Source of the DNA: a bacterium
Lineage (GTDB): Bacteria; Armatimonadota; Zipacnadia; Zipacnadales; Zipacnadaceae
Length of the DNA stretch: 64,000 bases
Assembly: GCA_030615605.1 (NCBI GenBank)
Contig: JAUWYY010000002.1
Span: forward strand, 186,001 to 250,000
Direction: 5' to 3'
Within the stretch, counting starts at the first letter, position 1. Each line of letters opens with the position of its first letter. This document shows positions 16,419-26,360 of the stretch, one piece after another. The notes beneath the pieces were generated by a model. That model was not told where the DNA came from. It saw nothing but the letters and a program-made list of their open reading frames with translations, and did not search any database. Position numbers and translations under genes: made by a program.

Positions 16419-18050
16419 ATGACCGAACAATATTCTGACCATTCATCGCGCCGGGCAGCGCGGGGCCACTCGCAATCAGTGCTCAGCGGGCTGGGGATGA
16501 TCCTGGGCAGCTCGTATTGCGATATGCTGCTGGGGGTCGTCCGCGGCATACTGGTGATGCGAGCTATCGGGCCGACAGCTCGCGGGCTGATGCGCCTGGT
16601 TCACCTCTTCGGGCGCTACCTGTCCAACTCCCACCTCGGTTCACTGCACGGCCTGAGCAAGGAGCTCCCCCTGGCACTTGGCCGAGACAACCACGAGGAT
16701 GCTACTCATATCGAGAATGTCGGCACCACCGCCGTCGTTTTGCTTGCCACGTTAGCCAGCGGGGGAATGCTGGCCTACGCGTTGCTCGGCCCTGGGATGC
16801 AGGGGCCGACGCGCCTAACTTTGGCCATTGGCGCCGGCACCATCCTGGGCGGACAAGCCATCGCTCTGTATCGAGTGGTGCTGCGAGCCTGGGGCACTTA
16901 CAGTGTGTTGGCGGTTGCCGCGATGGTGATGAGCCTGGCTCAGTTCGGCCTGATTGTAGGTGGAGCACTGCTTTTCGGACTGATGGGGGCGATGTGGGGC
17001 TGGTTGGCCGCTGTTACGATTACCCTGCTGTATTTCGCGGTAGCTGGCAACTTTTACATCCGCCCGCACCTGGATCGGCCCATGCTGTGGCGATTGATCC
17101 GGGTGGGCATGCCCATTGCTGGTGTGCTTTTTTCGGGCATTCTGCTTCGTACCATAGATGGTGTACTGGTGGTCAGGTATTTCGATGCCTACCGCTTCGG
17201 GCTGTATAGCGTGGCGATGCAGATTGCTGCCTATCTATACCGCATCCCCGAAGCCGTTGGCTTTGTCCTGATGCCCCGCCTGTGGGAGCGCTACGGGGCC
17301 GACAGGCGACTGGAAGGGCTACGTGATTATGTGCTTCGTCCCATCCTGGCCGCCGGCCTGATAATGCCGATCCTGGCCGGTTTTGTGTTCATCATTATGC
17401 CAGTCATGATCAACACAATCATTCCGAAATTCTCCCCGGCTATTTTCGCCGCTCAGGTTCTATCGCTGGCCGCAGTCTTCTTGGCTCTGCCGGTGGCCGC
17501 TGACGGGGCCTTAATTGCCTTCAACGAAGAACGGATAGTGATAGTCAACAAGCTAGCAGGAGCAGCGGTCGCTGCCGCCGGCATGCTGTTGTTACTTGAG
17601 CCGAGCCTGGCCCGAATTGCCATAGTGATAGTCAACAAGCTGGCGGAGACTGCGGTCGCCGGCGCCATGGTGGCGCTACTTGAACCGAGCCTGGCTCGAA
17701 TTGCCATGGCCGCCGCCGCCGGCTACGCTGTGACCAGCGTTCTGACGCTATACATCGTCCTGGGCCGTTACTACCGCAGGCGCTTGCAACTGTGGCGCGA
17801 ACTGGCTGTGTGTTATTTGCCTCTGCTCTGGGCAATAATCGCGCTGAGGATTTCAGGAACTGTGACTAACTGGATGCTGGGAGCCTCCACAAGTATGTGG
17901 GCCGATGTGGCACTCCGCTGCCTCTGTTTCGCGGTGCTGGTGCTGCCAATGCTGTGGTATGCAGAGCGTCGTACCAACCTGCTGAAGGAGCTCAAGCGAC
18001 GGGCTGCTGAAGCCCTGCGCAAGCGTCTGCCGTCCACAGAGGAAGCATAG
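16419..18050 (+). CDS. Wzx/MATE-type polysaccharide flippase with internal duplication
   Basis: The 543-residue membrane protein has about 12-14 helices, starting with the typical GMILGSSYCDMLLGVVRGI segment and ending in a basic tail. It belongs to the polysaccharide transport (PST/Wzx, MOP superfamily) flippases, which move lipid-linked oligosaccharides across the inner membrane. Residues about 373-429 contain a tandem copy of one 28-29 residue unit (see the repeat at 17535), which adds a helix-sized insert compared with what the family should have. Helix topology after that point may therefore be changed. Neighbouring deacetylase, methyltransferase and envelope genes support a role in surface glycan export. 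Confidence 0.8.
   Translation: MTEQYSDHSSRRAARGHSQSVLSGLGMILGSSYCDMLLGVVRGILVMRAIGPTARGLMRLVHLFGRYLSNSHLGSLHGLSKELPLALGRDNHEDATHIENVGTTAVVLLATLASGGMLAYALLGPGMQGPTRLTLAIGAGTILGGQAIALYRVVLRAWGTYSVLAVAAMVMSLAQFGLIVGGALLFGLMGAMWGWLAAVTITLLYFAVAGNFYIRPHLDRPMLWRLIRVGMPIAGVLFSGILLRTIDGVLVVRYFDAYRFGLYSVAMQIAAYLYRIPEAVGFVLMPRLWERYGADRRLEGLRDYVLRPILAAGLIMPILAGFVFIIMPVMINTIIPKFSPAIFAAQVLSLAAVFLALPVAADGALIAFNEERIVIVNKLAGAAVAAAGMLLLLEPSLARIAIVIVNKLAETAVAGAMVALLEPSLARIAMAAAAGYAVTSVLTLYIVLGRYYRRRLQLWRELAVCYLPLLWAIIALRISGTVTNWMLGASTSMWADVALRCLCFAVLVLPMLWYAERRTNLLKELKRRAAEALRKRLPSTEEA
17535..17705 (+). repeat. in-frame tandem duplication inside the flippase gene
   Basis: Unit 1 (17535-17621, 87 bases) and unit 2 (17622-17705, 84 bases) both start ATAGTGATAGTCAACAAGCT and end with a nearly identical GAGCCGAGCCTGGCCCGAATTGCC-type stretch. 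They encode IVIVNKLA...LEPSLARIA twice. The middles differ, with one codon lost in unit 2, so the duplication is not brand new. Confidence 0.9.
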
Positions 18051-18138
18051 CAACACAGAATCTTAGCCAAGCCAGGGAGCACTCTTTCAGCAAGGCCAAC
18101 AAGAGCTGCGATAGGTCGGGGGTTCCCTGCCTGTCAGG

Positions 18139-19335
18139 CTAGAACTTCAGCTCGATCTTACCTACATAAGTACCCCGGTTGACTGCACCGGCAGAGCTGT
18201 CTGGGTTAGCTGACCATTTGTTGTAGGCCACGAATAACGCCTCGCCCATCCGCACCGCATCGGGAGCGACATTATGACCACCACTATCATACGATGTAGA
18301 GGTCACTTGGCCCTCTTCTCCCGTGGTTACGGTAATGTCAATGCTTGATTGCTGGGCGGCAGCAGTGGCTGCGGGCGGTCGGCTAGCATACGCAATAGTA
18401 ACCTGGCCGTCCAGCACCGCACAGGCAGGATGAGAGAAGTTGCCGCGTCCGCGCAGCATTCGCGAGCTGTAGAAACGCTGACCATCGAACCTGGCCGCCC
18501 ACAGTTGGTGAGTGCCACCCCCACCAGGTTTCGCTACATTCCTATATGGCCCGAAGCCCGGGCGCCTCTGGACATCAAGCTGAGGCGGCTTGATGGGTGC
18601 TGGCGGCTTGATTGTCAGCGGCTCCTTCACGCCAACCACAAACAGTTCACCGCCCAGATCCACGGCGCCGCCCCCAACCCATTCAGCACGCTGTATGGGC
18701 CACTGCTGCGGCCGACCCAGCCCGGAAGTGGTATCGTAGCGGGCCAGATACAGGCCACCCGATGGTCCGGGAGTACACCACATCGTCCATAACTGGCCAG
18801 AGAAAGTAGCCAGTGAACAACTCACGGCCAAGTGCTCCTCCGTGGGTCCAGCGGTGGCCCCAGTTTGCAGATTGTATCTCAGAAACATCTGCTTACCCTC
18901 GCCACCGGGCACCTGCATTATCCAACTCACCCATAGGGTATCTTTGGCAACCACAGCATCCATGTATTTGACAGCTTGGGGCGCCTGCAATTCACTCAGC
19001 TTTGTCTTGGCCAGGACCTTGAGACTGTCAGGTTCCAGTCGGGAAAGATACAGCCCCCCTTGATATACTTCGACCAGCAGCAGTTGCTTGCCATCCGAGG
19101 CCACAGCGGGATGTCTGGTGCCGCTGGCAAAAGACTCCACGTGTCGGGCTGGCCACAGACGCAAGCTTGCCCATTCAGTGGGCCGCAGCAACTTGACGAG
19201 AGGCTGAAGGATGCCAGGAGCACGGGCTGGCGCCTGGGCCACAGCCACAGTGTCAGCAGGCGCTGCCGATGCGGTGCCTGCAGGCAACAACACAATCATG
19301 ATAGCCACGGTTACAGCTATCGACGGTCTGGTCAT
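18139..19335 (-). CDS. secreted BNR/propeller-like hypothetical protein
   Basis: The protein is 398 residues from the ATG at 19335, which follows AAAGGAGG; the track starts 30 codons earlier. A signal peptide (about 1-24, ending in GTASA) directs export. The mature part consists of repeated beta units with phrases such as AVASDGKQLLLVEV, LWVSWIMQV, LWTMWCTP and LFVAYNKW. These are typical of sialidase-like (BNR) propellers, though Asp-box motifs are weak. There is no catalytic signature. A protein of the same style is encoded at 39029-40759. It is divergent from the YjbH-like gene. Confidence 0.6.
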   Translation of the reverse strand: MTRPSIAVTVAIMIVLLPAGTASAAPADTVAVAQAPARAPGILQPLVKLLRPTEWASLRLWPARHVESFASGTRHPAVASDGKQLLLVEVYQGGLYLSRLEPDSLKVLAKTKLSELQAPQAVKYMDAVVAKDTLWVSWIMQVPGGEGKQMFLRYNLQTGATAGPTEEHLAVSCSLATFSGQLWTMWCTPGPSGGLYLARYDTTSGLGRPQQWPIQRAEWVGGGAVDLGGELFVVGVKEPLTIKPPAPIKPPQLDVQRRPGFGPYRNVAKPGGGGTHQLWAARFDGQRFYSSRMLRGRGNFSHPACAVLDGQVTIAYASRPPAATAAAQQSSIDITVTTGEEGQVTSTSYDSGGHNVAPDAVRMGEALFVAYNKWSANPDSSAGAVNRGTYVGKIELKF

Positions 19336-19461
19336 CCGACTGCCTCCTTTGGCGCCATTAGCATGATTCGACAAGTGGACGCTGTTCTGGACATCGTTTC
19401 GCGATGCGACCAGCGAAACCTCCACGGCGTCTGCTCAAATCCGATCGCAACTCATCCGCAC

Positions 19462-19490
19462 TTGACGTGTCTACTACATATGAATATACT
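19462..19490 (+). promoter_or_regulatory. promoter for the YjbH-like gene
   Basis: TTGACG and TATACT are separated by 17 bases, 54 bases upstream of the ATG at 19545. It lies in the divergent region between two exported-protein genes. Confidence 0.65.
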
Positions 19491-19544
19491 CTTACTGGAT
19501 TAGACGTCCGATTCTGCCCACTGTTTCACAAGGAGCTGAGAGAT

Positions 19545-20288
19545 ATGCGCCACGCAGCCACAATTGCACTCACAGTAGGCCTGATAGTAATGATTGCCGT
19601 CACGTGCTCGGGACAAGGCTTTATGTACGCCCCCTGGGATGTAACGCCCCCCGGGGCCGAGGCGAATCCGTCCTGGTATGGCTACACGGGGCTGGTTCGT
19701 ACGCCCACCGCTCTGATCAGCACCCCACAGAAGATGACGGGCTCCGCTCATCAGGTCGAGTTCGACGGCGAGGACCGTAAGGTCTATGCAGTCACGGTGG
19801 GATTGATGCCGACTCTGGAGATTGGTGCCGCCCGCATCAAGAACGTCCTGCAGGATACGCCAATCCCCACCTATGCCACCGAGACTGTGGTCAACGTCAA
19901 GTATGAAGCCAACATCGGGGGACTGTTCAACAACCCGGCGGCCCCGAAGATGGCCATTGGCATCTTCGACATCTCCGACCAGATGAACCGCACCAACTAC
20001 CTCGTGCTCAGCCGATCAATTGGTCTGGCGCAAGGGTCGGCCTCTCCGCTACCTCAGGGCAATGTTCACATTGGCTACGCAAGTGCTGAACGCGAGCCGG
20101 CAGCGCTGGACGGGATCTTTGGGGGCATTGATTTCATCGCGATGGCAGATACACTGGCCCAGATTGAATACGACGGCGAAGATATCAACGGGGCACTGCG
20201 CTACTATCCTGCGCCCTGGATCTCGCTCGATGCTGGAATAGTGAACTCGGAGTTTGGCTACGGTTTCACGATAAACTCCGGTTTCTGA
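19545..20288 (+). CDS. YjbH-like exported outer-membrane protein
   Basis: The protein is 247 residues from the ATG at 19545, with AAGGAG at 19529-19534. The track begins upstream in noncoding sequence. A signal peptide ends at about residue 24 (VTCSGQ). The mature part begins with WYGYTGLVRTPTALIST, which matches the opening of YjbH-type outer-membrane proteins linked to exopolysaccharide secretion. Alternating hydrophobic strands continue to the end. It is shorter than E. coli YjbH, so it may be a single barrel. The last residue is Phe, the usual signal for BAM-dependent insertion. The next gene also encodes a barrel protein. Confidence 0.6.
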   Translation: MRHAATIALTVGLIVMIAVTCSGQGFMYAPWDVTPPGAEANPSWYGYTGLVRTPTALISTPQKMTGSAHQVEFDGEDRKVYAVTVGLMPTLEIGAARIKNVLQDTPIPTYATETVVNVKYEANIGGLFNNPAAPKMAIGIFDISDQMNRTNYLVLSRSIGLAQGSASPLPQGNVHIGYASAEREPAALDGIFGGIDFIAMADTLAQIEYDGEDINGALRYYPAPWISLDAGIVNSEFGYGFTINSGF

Positions 20289-20400
20289 GGCCAGTAGTGC
20301 TTGCGCGTTGTACCGCGGTGATATTGGTTTAGGTTATCACTATACCGTTTGGCACAGTACGGATCGGATGAACCCGCCCCGAGAAAGGGAGGGTAGCACA

Positions 20401-20913
20401 ATGAGCAGACTTACAGTTGCACTGATGGTGGCAGCTATGCTGGCGTTGGCCAGCGTGGCCTTCGGGCAAGGCTACTTCGGCCAGGTCTACGACGACGACG
20501 CCTACAAGGCATGGCAGGTCCGGGCCGGCTACTACGATCTAGGTGACCTCGGTAGCGATATTGGCTTCGGGGCCGACTATATGGCCCGAGACTGGATGGC
20601 CAGCGCTGACTACGTCACGACCAGCGCGTTCGGCGATGACTTCGACATCTGGTCGCTTTCCGGCACCTATCTCAAGCGGATGGCGGAAAAGCCGGGCACC
20701 TATTACGGCGCCGGCGCGGGCTGGTATGACGTTAGTGGGGGCGGCGACAGTGATGGCAGCCTTGGCTATCACGTCCTGTTTGGCACCGAATTCGGGTCGC
20801 CTGATCGGTTTGGCGAGCCGGCCTGGTTCGCTCAGGCCCGCTATGTGTTCGGCACTGACTTTGACGGTGGCGACATTGACGGCTTCCAGGCATCCGTTGG
20901 GCGCCGCTTCTAA
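20401..20913 (+). CDS. small outer-membrane beta-barrel protein
   Basis: The protein is 170 residues from the ATG at 20401, behind GGGAGG. A signal peptide ends at about VAFGQG. The mature part has short amphipathic strands rich in Gly, Tyr and Asp (RAGYYDLGDL, GFGADYMARD, GAGAGWYDVSGG) and ends GRRF. The terminal Phe after Arg is the classic outer-membrane barrel signature. About eight strands would fit an OmpA/OmpW-sized barrel. It is strong evidence that the host has an outer membrane. Function is unknown. Confidence 0.75.
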   Translation: MSRLTVALMVAAMLALASVAFGQGYFGQVYDDDAYKAWQVRAGYYDLGDLGSDIGFGADYMARDWMASADYVTTSAFGDDFDIWSLSGTYLKRMAEKPGTYYGAGAGWYDVSGGGDSDGSLGYHVLFGTEFGSPDRFGEPAWFAQARYVFGTDFDGGDIDGFQASVGRRF

Positions 20914-21028
20914 GCAGCCTTGCCTATAGCAGAACCGCTCGCAATCATAGTCCACTGCTGGATGACCAGCGGTGGGCTGACTTTTGGCCATAGGCCGGCA
21001 GTTGCCAGGGGATAACCGGACATAACAA

Positions 21029-21061
21029 GAAGCCCCAGGAGAACAATAGGCCTGGGGCTTC
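21029..21061. terminator. terminator hairpin between the barrel gene and eno
   Basis: An 11-bp perfect stem (GAAGCCCCAGG with CCTGGGGCTTC) surrounds an 11-base loop and lies between convergent genes. The flanking T content is modest on both strands, so it may serve either or both genes. Confidence 0.7.
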
Positions 21062-21100
21062 GTTGCGTGTTATTCGATTGAAGCAAACTCAGTGAGCAGC

Positions 21101-22435
<1,335 letters not shown>

Positions 22436-22443
22436 TCACAGGC

Positions 22444-22460
22444 ACAGGCGAGACGCCTGT
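22444..22460. repeat. short palindromic repeat, copy A
   Basis: ACAGGCG and CGCCTGT pair around AGA, within CAGGCACAGGCGAGACGCCTGTCCTACC. A related palindrome followed by CTAC is at 41890-41908. It lies between ppdK and eno. Confidence 0.5.
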
Positions 22461-22488
22461 CCTACCGACAGCGGTTTCCTATGCACTC

Positions 22489-25188
22489 TCAGCGCGGGTT
22501 CTCCACCTGTGCCTGGGCGGCGGCCAGGCGGGCGATGGGCACGCGCAGCGGCGCGCAACTTACATAGTCCAGCCCTATCTCATGGCAGAAGTGGACTGAG
22601 CGAGGCTCGCCGCCGTGCTCGCCGCAGATGCCCAATTCCAAATCGGGATTGGCCTCCCGGCCCTTTTCGACCGCCATCCGCATCAGCTCGCCGACGCCGT
22701 CGCGGTCAATTGATTCGAAGGGACTGACCGCAATGATGCGCTGTTCGATGTAAGCCGGGATGAACTTGCCCTCCACATCGTCACGACTGAAGCCGAAGGC
22801 CATCTGGGTGAGGTCGTTGGTGCCGAAGCTGAAGAAATCGGCGATGCGGGCGATATCATCGGCCACCAGGCAGGCGCGCGGGATTTCAATCATCGTCCCG
22901 ATCACATACTCGAACTCGACACCCTGCTCGTCCATGACCTCCTGAGCGACTTCTTCGGCATACCCCCTGAGGATCTCCAGCTCGCCGAGGATACCAACCA
23001 GGGGGATCATAACCTCGGGAACGGGGTTGTAGCCTTCCTTCTCAAGCTGGCAGGCAGCCTCGAAGATGGCACGCACCTGCATCTTGTAGATCATCGGGAA
23101 AGTAACTCCCAGCCGGCAGCCGCGATGCCCCAGCATCGGGTTAAACTCGTGGAGGTTGGCAGCGATGTCTCGGATCTCCTTGGGAGTCTTGCCGCTGACC
23201 TGGGCAGCAGCCTGGATGCTCTCCGCGTCTTTGGGCAGGAACTCGTGCAGCGGCGGGTCGAGCAGTCGGATGATGACCGGCAGATTGTCCATCGCCTTCA
23301 ATATCCCGTAGAAGTCATCGCGCTGATAGGGCAGCAAGGCATTGGCGGCCTCGGTCATAGCTTGTTCGGAGTCGGACAGAATCATCTTCTGGAAGTTCAG
23401 CAGGCGATCCTCACCGAAGAACATATGCTCGGTGCGGGTCAGGCCGATGCCGGCTGCGCCCAGCGTGCGGGCCAGTGTGGCATCCTCCGGAGTGTCGGCG
23501 TTTGTGCGCACGCCCAGCTTGCGGATCTTACCAGCCCAGGGCATGAACTCGGCGAAGTACTGGTAATCCTCGGACTGCTCCGGCTCAAGCTCGCCGCGCA
23601 ATACCTGAATGATATCGGAGTCCACTGTATCCACATCGCCCAGCATTACCTCGCCGGTGGTGCCGTCAATGGAGACATAGTCGCCCTCGTTGACGACCTG
23701 GCCATTGACCGTGAACTGCTTCGTGCCGTAGTCTATATCAATAGCGCTGCAGCCGACCACGCAGGGCTTGCCCATTTGCCGACCTACCACTGCCGCGTGC
23801 GAGGTCTTCCCTCCCAGCATAGTCAAAATTCCCTGGGAGGCGGCCATCCCCCGAATGTCCTCTGGGGAGGTCTCGTGACGCACCAGGACTACGCGGTTGC
23901 CGGCCTGCGCTTCTTCGGTGGCCCGCTCGGAGGTGAATACCACCTCGCCGGCGGCTGCCCCGGGGGAGGCGGCTACGCCCATGGCCACCGCTTCCGGCTT
24001 GGCCTCGGGATTGAACTGGCGGTGCAGAAGCTGGTCGAGCTGGTCGGGATCAACCATCATGACTGCTTCTTCTTCCGTGATGAGGCCCTCGTGGACCATA
24101 TCCACTGCTATTCTGACGGCAGCGCGGGCAGTGCGCTTGCCGTCACGGGTCTGCAGCATCCACAGCTTGCCCTGCTCGACAGTAAACTCAACATCTTCCA
24201 TATCGTGGTAGAACTGCTCGAGCTTCTCGCAGATATCTGCAAACTCCGCATAGATCTGCGGCATACGCTCTTCCAGGTCGGAGATGGGCACCGGAGTGCG
24301 GATACCGGCCACGACATCCTCGCCCTGGGCGTTAACCAGGTAGTCACCGTAGATCTCCCTCTCGCCGGTAGCCGGGTCACGAGTGAAAGCCACGCCGGTA
24401 CCGCTGCCCTCTCCCAGATTGCCAAAGACCATGGTCTGGACATTGACAGCAGTGCCCAGGTCATGAGGAATACCATTTAGCTCCCGATAGGCGATGGCCC
24501 GGTCGTTGTCCCACGACGAGAAGACCGCCCGAATAGTGGCAAACAGTTGTGTCGCCGGATCAGTGGGGAAGTCTTCGCCCAGGTGTTGCTTGTATACCTG
24601 CTTCTCGCGCTCGACAACCTGCTTGAGACCCTCCGAGGAGACGTCCACGTCCTCCGTAACGCCTTCTTCCTGTTTGACCTCATCCAGGCACTGCTCAAAC
24701 AGCTCGCGGTTGATGCCTCTGACCACGTTGCCGAACATCATAATGAGGCGCCGATAGGCATCCCACACGAAGCGCTCATCGCCGGTCAGTTCGACCAACG
24801 CCGCGGCGACCTCGTCGTTCATACCGAGGTTGAGCACTGTATCCATCATCCCCGGCATGCTGAACTTCGACCCCGACCGCGCCGAGACCAGCAGAGGATT
24901 GTCCGGGTTACCAATATTCTTTTCCACCCACTGTTCGAGCTTCTCGATGCTCGCCATGACCTCTTCCTCGAGGCCGGCGGGCAGCTCGCCAGTTTCAACA
25001 TACTCGATACAGGTATCAGTGGTTATGGTAAACCCCGGCGGCACCGGAATCTCGGCATTAGTCATCAGGCACAGGTTAGAACCCTTGCCTCCCAGCAGGT
25101 CCTTCAGGCCGCGGCCCTCAGCTTCCAATTTCTGGGCCAGCGAGTCCATATCTTCGTTGTACATATAACATCGTTTGAAATCTGACAT
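22489..25188 (-). CDS. ppdK: pyruvate, phosphate dikinase
   Basis: The 899-residue protein starts at an ATG behind AGGAGG. It has the full PPDK order: an N-terminal ATP-grasp domain (LLGGKGSNLCLM, VSARSGSKFSMPGMMDT), the central phosphohistidine domain with GGKTSHAAVVGRQMGKPC, and the C-terminal PEP/pyruvate barrel with GLTRTEHMFF, EIPRACLVAD, FSFGTNDLTQM and ICGEHGGEP. PPDK interconverts ATP, Pi and pyruvate with AMP, PPi and PEP. In anaerobes it often replaces pyruvate kinase in a PPi-based glycolysis. The length matches the family and no motif is lost. Confidence 0.98.
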   Translation of the reverse strand: MSDFKRCYMYNEDMDSLAQKLEAEGRGLKDLLGGKGSNLCLMTNAEIPVPPGFTITTDTCIEYVETGELPAGLEEEVMASIEKLEQWVEKNIGNPDNPLLVSARSGSKFSMPGMMDTVLNLGMNDEVAAALVELTGDERFVWDAYRRLIMMFGNVVRGINRELFEQCLDEVKQEEGVTEDVDVSSEGLKQVVEREKQVYKQHLGEDFPTDPATQLFATIRAVFSSWDNDRAIAYRELNGIPHDLGTAVNVQTMVFGNLGEGSGTGVAFTRDPATGEREIYGDYLVNAQGEDVVAGIRTPVPISDLEERMPQIYAEFADICEKLEQFYHDMEDVEFTVEQGKLWMLQTRDGKRTARAAVRIAVDMVHEGLITEEEAVMMVDPDQLDQLLHRQFNPEAKPEAVAMGVAASPGAAAGEVVFTSERATEEAQAGNRVVLVRHETSPEDIRGMAASQGILTMLGGKTSHAAVVGRQMGKPCVVGCSAIDIDYGTKQFTVNGQVVNEGDYVSIDGTTGEVMLGDVDTVDSDIIQVLRGELEPEQSEDYQYFAEFMPWAGKIRKLGVRTNADTPEDATLARTLGAAGIGLTRTEHMFFGEDRLLNFQKMILSDSEQAMTEAANALLPYQRDDFYGILKAMDNLPVIIRLLDPPLHEFLPKDAESIQAAAQVSGKTPKEIRDIAANLHEFNPMLGHRGCRLGVTFPMIYKMQVRAIFEAACQLEKEGYNPVPEVMIPLVGILGELEILRGYAEEVAQEVMDEQGVEFEYVIGTMIEIPRACLVADDIARIADFFSFGTNDLTQMAFGFSRDDVEGKFIPAYIEQRIIAVSPFESIDRDGVGELMRMAVEKGREANPDLELGICGEHGGEPRSVHFCHEIGLDYVSCAPLRVPIARLAAAQAQVENPR

Positions 25189-25224
25189 CCTCGACCTCCT
25201 ATATCAGTCTGCGAAGAGCTAACT

Positions 25225-25497
25225 CTAAGACTCTACTTCATCAATTTGTTGCGAGCTGAGCAACTCCGAGTACTCATCGCGCTTCTTGCGCGGCACCGGA
25301 CGCTGTGGAAGCTGCAATATACGATATTTGCGAATTCTCATTCCAGTCTTGATGGTAATCCGCTGGCCGACCTGGACGGAAGTGGCCGGCTTGACAACAT
25401 TTCCGTCTACCTCCACCAGCCCCTCGTCACAGGCTTGCTTGGCTTGCGTGCGACGGGGGATGCAACCAGCGTTGGCCAGGAACTGATCCAACCTCAT
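25225..25497 (-). CDS. rqcP: S4-domain RNA-binding protein, RqcP-like
   Basis: The protein is 90 residues from the ATG at 25497. That codon overlaps the mazG stop as ATGA, so the two are probably translationally coupled. The S4 domain is at the N-terminus (MRLDQFLANAGCIPRRTQAK, then VEVDGNVVKPATSVQVGQRI), followed by a basic tail. It matches RqcP/YabO in size and in its place after mazG, an order also seen in Bacillus. RqcP works with RqcH on obstructed 50S subunits in ribosome-associated quality control. Hsp15-type S4 proteins are similar, so the exact role rests partly on context. Confidence 0.8.
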   Translation of the reverse strand: MRLDQFLANAGCIPRRTQAKQACDEGLVEVDGNVVKPATSVQVGQRITIKTGMRIRKYRILQLPQRPVPRKKRDEYSELLSSQQIDEVES

Positions 25498-26273
25498 CTG
25501 TTCTGAGCTATCTTGGCTTGCTCCCACAGCTCGTCAAGTTCCTCCAAAGTCATCTCCGACAGCTTGCGGCCCTGGGCCGCTGCTTGTTGCTCTACTTGGC
25601 GGAAGCGCTGTTCAAATCGCCGGTTACCTACCCGCAGCGCATCCTCGGCATACACACCTAGAAAGCGGGCCAGGTTTACTACCGCAAACGACAGATCACC
25701 AAGTTCGTGGGCGACGGCTTCGTCTGAGCAGCTATCAGCAGCTTCCCGCAGCTCCTCGATTTCCTCAAACAGCTTTCGCCAGGGGCCTTCTATGCTATCC
25801 CAGTCAAATCCGACTCGAGCCGCCTTCTTTTGCAACTCCTGGGCTTGCTGAAGGGCCGGCAGCGACCTGGGGACTCCGTCCAATACCGACTGGCGCGGCT
25901 CCGTATCAGCCTCGTGTTGCTTAAGCTGCTCCCAATTGTCCACCACTTCGTCACTGTCGGCAACCTCGACATCACCGAACACGTGGGGATGGCGATAGAT
26001 GAGCTTATCAGTGATGAGGCCAATGACGTCGCTGATATCAAAGCCATCCTGCTCAGCGGCAATCTGTGCGTACATTACCACCATCAGCAGGACATCACCA
26101 AGTTCGCCGCACAGCTTCTCATCAGCGCCTGTGTCGGCTGCCTCCAGGACCTCGTAGACTTCCTCCAACAGGTAATGTCTGAGGCTTGCGTGGTCCTGCT
26201 CGCGGTCCCAGGGACAGCCCTCCGGGCTGCGCAGCGTGGCTATAACTTCTATAAGACGATCAAATTCGTTCAT
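25494..26273 (-). CDS. mazG: nucleoside triphosphate pyrophosphohydrolase MazG
   Basis: The 259-residue protein has two MazG domains. The first has RSPEGCPWDREQDHASLRHY and the metal-binding LLEEVYEVLEA with ELGDVLLMVV. The second has FEEIEELREAAD and HELGDLSFAVVNLARF. MazG hydrolyses NTPs or dNTPs to the monophosphate and pyrophosphate, removing damaged or excess nucleotides. It has the normal length. It lies between the lipoprotein PPIase and rqcP, a gene order common in Firmicutes-related genomes. Confidence 0.93.
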   Translation of the reverse strand: MNEFDRLIEVIATLRSPEGCPWDREQDHASLRHYLLEEVYEVLEAADTGADEKLCGELGDVLLMVVMYAQIAAEQDGFDISDVIGLITDKLIYRHPHVFGDVEVADSDEVVDNWEQLKQHEADTEPRQSVLDGVPRSLPALQQAQELQKKAARVGFDWDSIEGPWRKLFEEIEELREAADSCSDEAVAHELGDLSFAVVNLARFLGVYAEDALRVGNRRFEQRFRQVEQQAAAQGRKLSEMTLEELDELWEQAKIAQNR

Positions 26274-26360
26274 CCGTTCATCTTACCCGTATACTTTCAC
26301 CGACCAGCAACCGCGCTACGCTGCGGTTGCTGGCATAGTAATCTCGTGCAACCCCGGGGG

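Noticed and set aside
23125-24480. 451-codon ORF on the + strand
   Set aside because: It is the antisense of ppdK, which is certain by motifs; high GC leaves long open antisense frames.
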